Source of the DNA: Lysobacteraceae bacterium
Lineage (GTDB): Bacteria > Pseudomonadota > Gammaproteobacteria > Xanthomonadales > Xanthomonadaceae
Assembly: GCA_027483745.1 (NCBI GenBank)
Contig: JAIXTZ010000030.1
Coordinates: 1-12,661, forward strand
Direction: 5' to 3'
DNA length: 12,661 bases
The notes under the pieces were generated by a model, which was not told the DNA's origin, made no database searches, and saw only the letters and a program-made list of their open reading frames with translations. The translations under genes were made by a program, and so were the position numbers. This document shows positions 8,701 through 12,661 of this stretch, piece by piece; the stretch's first letter is position 1; the number at the start of each line of letters is the position of its first letter.

Positions 8701-9069
8701 GACGGCGCCGACCACCTCGGCTTCGCCAAGGACCTCGGTTCGCTGGAGGCCGGCAAGAAGGCCGACCTCGTGATCCTCGACGGCAACCCGCTTGAGGACC
8801 TCAAGGCCAGCACCCGGACCACCCACGTGATGGCGAACGGCCGGCTGTTCGATGCCACCACCATGGCCGAGATCGGCGGGCGTGAAACCCCGGCCCCGAC
8901 CTTCTACTGGCAGCGCCTCGGCAACGGCCTGATGCGTGGCGCCGAGTGGGGGCCCACCGCCCCCTGCCACTGCCCGAAGAGCCACCGCGCCCCGATGCCC
9001 TGGGAGTACGGCGGGTCCTGGGCCGGTCGCGTGAACGCCAGCGCCGTGGAGGACGCTGGCAGGAATTGA
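5770..9069 (+). CDS. Exported PD40/TolB-like propeller fused to an amidohydrolase
   Basis: A 1099-residue exported two-domain hydrolase. A signal peptide spans residues 1-22 (cleavage near PFAA/D). Residues 30-600 form a propeller region with eleven S/T-P-D-G-type PD40 repeats, such as YSPDGREIAYTSDRDGG and FSPDGTKLVFTTW. The amidohydrolase part begins at about 636 (TVAITGGRVITM) and has the HxH metal motif VDAHAHSSH (H703, H705), a lysine in AVKSYNQ (K799) that may be carboxylated, IEHNLP (H847), GGHGQLQG (H946), HWEMWML (H955), and the closing LGSLEAGKKADLVILDGNPLED. The usual strand-5 histidine position reads TVEEGG, and the late Asp is replaced by the GGHGQ motif; I recall both from homologous propeller-amidohydrolases. 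Such enzymes cleave cyclic amides or peptides, but the substrate is unknown. The last 45 or so residues are an unusual extension with C1066-H-C1068. Start supported by AGGGG and the signal peptide. Confidence 0.93.
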   Translation: MRHTRLAIAAALALAASAPFAADTPAWDVNAEHGPTKTVRFTTDEGTWLDLDVAPDGRTMVFSMLGDLYRLPINGGRATRLTSGPAWDVQPRYSPDGREIAYTSDRDGGNNLWRMQADGTRTVQVTKERFRLLNNPAWTPDGQYLIGRKHFTGMRSLGAGELWLYHRDGGDGLQLTTQKNDQQDLGEPAVSPDGRYVYFSEDVSEGPSFQYNKDPHGLIYAIKRLDRQTGEIETLVSSPGGAVRPQPSPDGKTLAFVKRVREKSVLHLMDLESGQVRPLWDGLERDQQEGWAIFGPYANFDWTPDGAALVVWGKDGHFWRVDAASGEATNIPFTAEVEQRVTEAPRQAKTLPDGTFEPRMIRDVATSTDGRRVAFHAVGRLWLREGSGRARAISDRNDRFEYQPAFSPDGTKLVFTTWNDETRGQVVERDLRSGSERVLTTVRGIYYGPRYSPDGRSIVFVRDSGNSMIGSAWGRDAGLYVMPAAGGEPRKVADDGREPQFSADGNRVLYLTGGGLSKKLMSVGLHGEQPREVLDLKYIDAVSVSPDGTQVAFTELFNAYVAPLPATGAAIALSKDTKAVPVTALTTQVGAYLHWSDADSLHWMAGGKYVSRDLGATRDNGGASLAPTVAVDTPTETVAITGGRVITMRDAESTQEVIEDGVVLVRGDRIVAVGARGSVAVPEGARVVDATGKTVVPGFVDAHAHSSHFFSGVIPQANWTYYANLAFGITTMFDPSATTETVFSQAELVQAGRLVGPRVFSTGTILYGADGDFKAVVNSIDDARNHLGRLQANGAFAVKSYNQPRRDQRQQINQAARELGMMTVEEGGSTLQHNLTMIVDGSSNIEHNLPVAPLRRDVVELWRQTDVRNTPTLVVSFGGLSGEYWWYARENVWENERLLRFFPRETLDSRSIRREVGPDWDYWHVTVAESLKTLRDAGVGVQVGGHGQLQGLAPHWEMWMLGQGGFTNFEALRAFTIDGADHLGFAKDLGSLEAGKKADLVILDGNPLEDLKASTRTTHVMANGRLFDATTMAEIGGRETPAPTFYWQRLGNGLMRGAEWGPTAPCHCPKSHRAPMPWEYGGSWAGRVNASAVEDAGRN

Positions 9070-9098
9070 CGGTCCGTCTCGACAAAAAGCGTGACGGA
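9068..9098. promoter_or_regulatory. Nested inverted repeats before the binding-protein pair
   Basis: GACGG-T-CCGTC (9068-9078) is a perfect palindrome that overlaps the stop codon of the amidohydrolase gene. TCCGTC (9073-9078) also pairs with GACGGA (9093-9098) across 14 bases, which include a TCGACA (9079-9084) close to a -35 consensus. It could be an operator, or a hairpin shared by the two transcripts. Confidence 0.3.
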
Positions 9099-9102
9099 AT
9101 TC

Positions 9103-9110
9103 GCTAGCCT
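9103..9110 (+). promoter_or_regulatory. GCTAGCCT box, candidate -10 of a leaderless transcript
   Basis: TAGCCT (9105-9110) fits TAnnnT and ends 7 bases before the ATG at 9118, so transcription would begin at or next to the start codon. No Shine-Dalgarno sequence precedes that ATG. A TCGACA at 9079-9084 resembles a -35, but the 20-bp spacer is long. Confidence 0.35.
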
Positions 9111-9117
9111 CGGCGGC

Positions 9118-9936
9118 ATGCGGCGACTTTTTCTCCTCCTCGCGATGCTGCCGGGCGTGGCCCTCTCCCGCCCGGCGCCACCCACGGCCGACGCCCTGCC
9201 GGGCGCCGCGCCGAGCGTCCTCGTGCTGTGCTTCGAGGACAGCGACGTGCTGCCTTGGCGTACGCGCGAGAAGATCGGGCTCAACTTCACCCTGTTGAAC
9301 GCGGTCGCCGCCCGCACGGGACTGCGCTTCGAGTACCAAGGGCGGCCGTGGCGCCGCTGCCACGACGACCTGCGCGCCGGTCGCGTGGACGGCACGTTTG
9401 GCATGAGCGTCACGACGGAACGGCAAGCGTTCGCCGCCTTCCCCGGGGGCGACACGCCAGATGCATCAAGGCGCATGTTCGAGGGCGGCTACGTGCTGGT
9501 GCGGCGACGCGGCACCCGGGTCGACTTCAACGGCGAGCGGATCACCGGGCTGGTCGGCGCGATCGGCGTCGAACCCGCCACATCCATCGCGCAGGAGCTA
9601 CGGCGCGAGGGCTACGCCGTGGACGATGCGGCGCCAAGCCCGCAGGCGCTGCTGCGCAAGCTCGCCGCCGGACGCATCGAGGCGGCCGCGGTCGGCACGG
9701 ACCAGATGCACCAGCTCCGGTGGCAGCGCCACGCCTGGCTGCTAGATCTCGAGGAAGCGCCGCGGCCGCTGCGGCACAAGCCCTATTTCCTCGCCCTCTC
9801 GAAGCCGTTCGTCGCCCGGCATCCCGAGCTCGCGGAGCGGATCTGGAAGGCCGTCGCGGACGTGCGCGAAAGCGAGGCTTACCAAGCCGCGCTCGCCGAT
9901 GCACGCGGCCGCTTGCACGCCGGAGGCGCGCCATGA
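9118..9936 (+). CDS. Periplasmic solute-binding-like protein, first of a tandem pair
   Basis: A 272-residue secreted protein of the bacterial extracellular solute-binding family 3 type (periplasmic amino-acid-binding fold). A signal peptide covers residues 1-17 (MRRLFLLLAMLPGVALS). The mature part opens with LVLCFEDSDVLPWRTREKIGLNFTLLNAVAARTGLRFEY (34-73), typical of the first lobe, then RPWRRCHDDL, GRVDGTFGMS and YVLVRRRGT; the hinge and second lobe follow, with KPYFLALSKPFVARHPELAERIW (221-243). C38 and C81 probably form a disulfide and recur at the same 43-residue spacing in the next gene. No permease or ATPase is adjacent, so it may act as a sensor or with a remote transporter. I chose the ATG at 9118 for the signal peptide; a GTG at 9091 would add 9 residues that spoil it. 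Neither start has a good ribosome site. The ligand is unknown. Confidence 0.85.
   Translation: MRRLFLLLAMLPGVALSRPAPPTADALPGAAPSVLVLCFEDSDVLPWRTREKIGLNFTLLNAVAARTGLRFEYQGRPWRRCHDDLRAGRVDGTFGMSVTTERQAFAAFPGGDTPDASRRMFEGGYVLVRRRGTRVDFNGERITGLVGAIGVEPATSIAQELRREGYAVDDAAPSPQALLRKLAAGRIEAAAVGTDQMHQLRWQRHAWLLDLEEAPRPLRHKPYFLALSKPFVARHPELAERIWKAVADVRESEAYQAALADARGRLHAGGAP
9922..9926 (+). promoter_or_regulatory. Strong internal ribosome site coupling the two binding-protein genes
   Basis: GGAGG lies inside the end of the first gene, 6 bases before the ATG at 9933 that overlaps its stop codon (ATGA). It fixes the start of the second gene and supports translational coupling. Confidence 0.75.
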
Positions 9937-10766
9937 CGCGCACCCGCGCCCGCATCGCCGCCGGCCTGCTGCTGGCCACCGGCCTCGGCGCCGGTGCGGT
10001 GGCCGCCGATCCGGCCGCCCGCGCCCGCGCAGCGGGACCGACAACGCTCGACTTCTGTTTCGAGGAAACCCCGGCCGTGCCGTGGCGGAACCGTCAGAAG
10101 CAAGGGCTCTACTTCGAGCTGCTCGATGAGGTGTCGCGACGACTCGGGCTGCGCTTCAACTACCACCCTCAGCCTTGGACCTACTGCATCGCCGAGGTGG
10201 CGGCAGGCCGGAAGCACGGCGCCTTCGCGGTCGCGTTCTCGCCGGAGCGGGTGCCCGTGTTCGCGTTCCCGCCCGGCGCCCCGGCGCACGAAGCCGACGT
10301 CCTGCGGCGTGACGCCATCGTCCTTATCCGCCGACGCGGCACGGCGGTCGGCGTGGTCGATGGCCGGCTGGTGGGATCGACGCGGCCCGTCGGTGTCCTC
10401 CCGGGCTACGCCATCGCGGATGACCTGAGGCGTGCGGGCTGGTTGGTCGAGGCGTCTTCGCGGGACCACGTGGTGCAGCTGTCCCGGCTGTCCGAGGGAG
10501 AGCTCGATGCCATCGCCCTCAGCGCCTTCCGCTGGGCGCAGCTCCAGGCGGCGGGCGGCGCCGCCCTCGACACGCTGGAAGCCCTGCCCGAACCCATCCT
10601 CGACAAGCGCTACTTCCTCGGACTCTCCCACTCGTTCGTTGCCGCGAACGCCGATCTGGCGCAGCGGCTCTGGGCGACGACGCGCGAGGTCCGCCATGGC
10701 GAGGCGTTCCAAAGGCGCGAAGCGGCGGCGGTCGCCGAGGCGCTGACCCCGCGGGCCGCGCCCTAG
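9933..10766 (+). CDS. Periplasmic solute-binding-like protein, second of a tandem pair
   Basis: A 277-residue paralogue of the preceding protein, overlapping it by 4 bp. A signal peptide covers about 1-25 (MTRTRAR, then a hydrophobic core, cleavage near AVAA/D). The mature part shows LDFCFEETPAVPWRNRQKQGLYFELLDEVSRRLGLRFNY (39-77), QPWTYCIAEVAAGR (80-93), IVLIRRRGTAVG (129-140) and KRYFLGLSHSFVAANADLAQRLW (225-247), each matching the first gene in order. C42 and C85 keep the 43-residue spacing. Ligand-contact regions differ: SVTTERQAFAAFPGGD in the first gene is AFSPERVPVFAFPPGA here, which suggests different specificities after duplication. It has a strong ribosome site inside the upstream gene. 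The open frame extends back to 9228, but that part is a shadow of the first gene. No transport partners adjoin; the ligand is unknown. Confidence 0.85.
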   Translation: MTRTRARIAAGLLLATGLGAGAVAADPAARARAAGPTTLDFCFEETPAVPWRNRQKQGLYFELLDEVSRRLGLRFNYHPQPWTYCIAEVAAGRKHGAFAVAFSPERVPVFAFPPGAPAHEADVLRRDAIVLIRRRGTAVGVVDGRLVGSTRPVGVLPGYAIADDLRRAGWLVEASSRDHVVQLSRLSEGELDAIALSAFRWAQLQAAGGAALDTLEALPEPILDKRYFLGLSHSFVAANADLAQRLWATTREVRHGEAFQRREAAAVAEALTPRAAP

Positions 10767-10768
10767 GC

Positions 10769-10785
10769 CAGGCCGCGGCGGCCTG
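10769..10785 (+). terminator. 7-bp GC hairpin after the binding-protein pair, possible terminator
   Basis: CAGGCCG (10769-10775), loop CGG, and CGGCCTG (10779-10785) form a perfect 7-bp stem beginning 2 bp after the stop codon. No T-run follows, so it may be a weak terminator or a 3'-end stabiliser that insulates the pair from tex. Confidence 0.45.
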
Positions 10786-10834
10786 ACACAGCGCGGTCCA
10801 TTCCGCCAGCCTGTCCGGCGCCAGCGGCCGGGGG

Positions 10835-10840
10835 GACAAT
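10835..10840 (+). promoter_or_regulatory. Candidate -10 hexamer of tex
   Basis: GACAAT matches 4 of 6 bases of the -10 consensus and lies 31 bp before the tex ATG. The sequence 17 bp upstream (TGTCCG) is a poor -35. This is the only AT-containing promoter-like spot in the 105-bp gap 10767-10871. Confidence 0.25.
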
Positions 10841-10871
10841 CGTCGGCCGTTCCACCCGTTCCCGAGTCCCG

Positions 10872-12661
10872 ATGTCCGTTCCTGCTGCACCCGCCCCCGA
10901 AGCCGCCGGCCTCGCCGCGCCCGTCCGTCCCGCCGCCGCCATCGCGGCCACCATCGCCCAGCGGATTGCCCAAGAGATCGGCGCACAACCCGCGCAGGTG
11001 CGCGCCGCGGTCGAACTGCTGGACGAAGGCGCGACCGTGCCCTTCATCGCCCGCTACCGCAAGGAAGTGACCGGCGGCCTCGACGACACGCAGCTGCGCA
11101 ACCTCGAGCAGCAGCTCGGCTACCTGCGCGAAATGGAAGAGCGCCGCGACGCCATCCTCGCGTCCATCGCCGAGCAGGGGAAGCTGACGAAGGCGCTGCT
11201 GGATGACGTGCTCGCCGCCGACAGCAAGTCGCGCCTCGAAGACCTCTACCTGCCCTACAAGCCCAAGCGCCGCACCAAGGCGCAGATCGCCCGCGAGGCC
11301 GGGCTGGAGCCGCTGGCCGACGCGATCCTGGCCGACCCGACCGTCGCGCCCGAGGAACGTGCGGCGGGCTTCGTCGACGCCGACAAAGGCGTGGCCGATA
11401 CCGCCGCCGCGCTCGACGGCGCGCGCGCCATCCTGATCGAGCGCATCGGCGAGAACGCGGCGCTGGTGGGTGAACTGCGCGAATGGCTGCAGGCCAAGGG
11501 CGTGCTGCGCTCGAAGGTGATGCCGGGCAAGGAAAGCGAAGGCGCGAAGTACCGCGACTACTTCGAGCATGTCGAGCCGATCGCGACGATCCCCTCGCAC
11601 CGCATGCTCGCCCTGCTGCGCGGCCGCCGCGAGGAGATCCTGAGCGTCGACCTCGAACCCACCGCGGACCTCGAGGCCGGCCACGCCTATGCCGAGGGCC
11701 GCGTGGCCCTCGCCGCCGGCGTCAGTCCGAAGGGCCGCGCCGCCGACGCCTGGCTGCTCACGACCTGCCGCCTCGCCTGGCGCGCGCGCCTGCTGATGCA
11801 CCTGTCGGTCGACCTGGTGAGCACCGCGCGCGAGAAGGCCGAGGCCGAGGCCATCACCGTGTTCGGCGACAACCTGAAGGACCTGCTGCTGGCCGCGCCC
11901 GCCGGCATGCGCCCGGTGCTGGGCCTCGACCCGGGCCTGCGCACCGGCGTGAAGGTCGCCGTGGTCGACGCCACCGGCAAGCTGGTCGCTTACGACACCA
12001 TCTACCCGCACGAGCCGAAGCGGCAGTGGGATTCGTCCATCGCCCGCCTGAAGCAGCTCTGCGCGGCGCATGCCGTCGAACTCATCGCCATCGGCAACGG
12101 CACCGCCAGCCGCGAGACCGACAAGCTGGCCGGCGAGCTGATGGCCAAGCACCCGGAGCTGAAGCTCACCAAGATCGTCGTCAGCGAGGCCGGCGCCTCG
12201 GTGTATTCGGCCTCCGAGCTCGCCGCCCGCGAGTTCCCCGACCTCGACGTCAGCATCCGCGGCGCGGTCTCCATCGCCCGCCGCCTGCAGGACCCGCTGG
12301 CCGAGCTGGTGAAGATCGAACCCAAGGCGATCGGCGTCGGCCAGTACCAGCACGACGTGAACCAGTTCGCGATGGCGCGCGCGCTCGACGCCCGCGTCGA
12401 GGACTGCGTGAACGCCGTCGGCGTCTACGTGAACACCGCCTCCGCGCCGCTGCTGGCGCGCGTGTCGGGCCTGACCAGCACGGTGGCGGAAAACATCGTC
12501 CGCTATCGCGATGAACACGGCGCCTTCAAGTCGCGCCGCGAGCTGCTGAAGGTGCCGCGCCTCGGCGAGAAGACCTTCGAGCAGTGCGCCGGCTTCCTGC
12601 GCATCGCCGGTGGCGACGAGCCGCTCGACGCCTCGGCCGTGCACCCCGAGGCCTACCCGGT
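10872..12661 (+). CDS. tex: Tex transcription accessory protein (3' truncated)
   Basis: The first 596 residues of Tex (YhgF in E. coli), a cytoplasmic nucleic-acid-binding protein of about 770-790 residues linked to transcription and stress tolerance. The N-terminal helical region carries [28 protein letters not shown] (about 46-73) and [19 protein letters not shown], then KYRDYFEH and [17 protein letters not shown]. The YqgF/RNase-H-like domain begins near 348 with [18 protein letters not shown] (D353), and includes [16 protein letters not shown] (around 408) and [40 protein letters not shown] and the helix-hairpin-helix [16 protein letters not shown] follow. The missing end should hold the S1 RNA-binding domain. 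The ATG at 10872 gives an Ala/Pro-rich N-terminal extension of about 25 residues compared with E. coli; no later start codon precedes the conserved part, and its ribosome site is weak. The frame stays open to the window edge. Confidence 0.97.
   Translation, partial: MSVPAAPAPEAAGLAAPVRPAAAIAATIAQRIAQEIGAQPAQVRAAVELLDEGATVPFIARYRKEVTGGLDDTQLRNLEQQLGYLREMEERRDAILASIAEQGKLTKALLDDVLAADSKSRLEDLYLPYKPKRRTKAQIAREAGLEPLADAILADPTVAPEERAAGFVDADKGVADTAAALDGARAILIERIGENAALVGELREWLQAKGVLRSKVMPGKESEGAKYRDYFEHVEPIATIPSHRMLALLRGRREEILSVDLEPTADLEAGHAYAEGRVALAAGVSPKGRAADAWLLTTCRLAWRARLLMHLSVDLVSTAREKAEAEAITVFGDNLKDLLLAAPAGMRPVLGLDPGLRTGVKVAVVDATGKLVAYDTIYPHEPKRQWDSSIARLKQLCAAHAVELIAIGNGTASRETDKLAGELMAKHPELKLTKIVVSEAGASVYSASELAAREFPDLDVSIRGAVSIARRLQDPLAELVKIEPKAIGVGQYQHDVNQFAMARALDARVEDCVNAVGVYVNTASAPLLARVSGLTSTVAENIVRYRDEHGAFKSRRELLKVPRLGEKTFEQCAGFLRIAGGDEPLDASAVHPEAYP

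Noticed and set aside
5980..9426. An open frame of 1148 codons on the minus strand, opposite the propeller-amidohydrolase gene and the first binding-protein gene.
   Set aside because: It spans a gene end and a gene start on the other strand and encodes only Ala/Arg/His/Val-rich, low-complexity sequence with no recognisable domain. High GC in the real genes keeps stop codons out of this antisense frame.
9228..9932. An upstream extension of the second binding protein through the open frame from 9228.
   Set aside because: The extension overlaps the first binding-protein gene out of frame and is Arg-rich; the ATG at 9933 has GGAGG and begins a signal peptide.
9879..12644. An open frame of 921 codons antisense to tex and the second binding-protein gene.
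   Set aside because: Same GC-driven shadow pattern, with Gly/Arg/Gln/His-rich sequence. The plus-strand tex reading matches a known family along its whole visible length.
1..12661. Signs of a mobile element, toxin-antitoxin pair, defence system or CRISPR.
   Set aside because: No integrase, transposase, terminal repeats, tRNA, spaced repeats or abrupt change in base composition was seen; the genes look like ordinary chromosomal content.

Overview
The window is GC-rich DNA (roughly 70 % by eye) from a Gram-negative bacterium, most likely a gammaproteobacterium of the Xanthomonadales/Lysobacterales type. This rests on the strong G/C bias at third codon positions, an outer-membrane TonB-dependent receptor with the LDAIVVTG-type N-terminus common in that order, and the YceH, DUF1289 and Tex proteins. 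No RNA gene, CRISPR array, insertion sequence or prophage gene was seen.

Layout from left to right. (1) The 3' end of a STAS-domain anti-sigma-factor antagonist, 1-252. (2) A 202-bp intergenic region holding a UUCG hairpin and two tandem TTCC-N5-GGAA palindromes exactly 21 bp apart. (3) A TonB-dependent receptor, 455-3061. (4) Converging on it with a 13-bp gap, a photolyase/cryptochrome-family flavoprotein on the minus strand, 3075-4673. (5) Divergent from that, yceH (4787-5440) and a small DUF1289 cysteine protein (5446-5691), 5 bp apart and probably co-transcribed. (6) A large exported protein, a PD40/TolB-like propeller fused to an amidohydrolase, 5770-9069. (7) Two tandem paralogous periplasmic solute-binding-like proteins with a 4-bp ATGA overlap, 9118-9936 and 9933-10766, with no transporter genes beside them. 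(8) The 5' three-quarters of tex, from 10872 past the window edge.

The genes do not form one pathway. Four products carry export signals (receptor, propeller-amidohydrolase and the two binding proteins), so an envelope and nutrient-uptake theme is present, but the sequence does not connect them. The cytoplasmic genes (photolyase-like, yceH, DUF1289, tex) look like ordinary chromosomal genes. Three genes are preceded by a similar GCTANNCT box that may be the -10 part of a lineage-typical promoter. One of them (9118) looks leaderless.

I did not find a clear new multi-gene system. The best leads are the paired receptor-like binding proteins with an invariant cysteine spacing, the QGDLF tail on the photolyase-like protein (a possible sliding-clamp docking peptide), and the helically phased double palindrome before the receptor gene.
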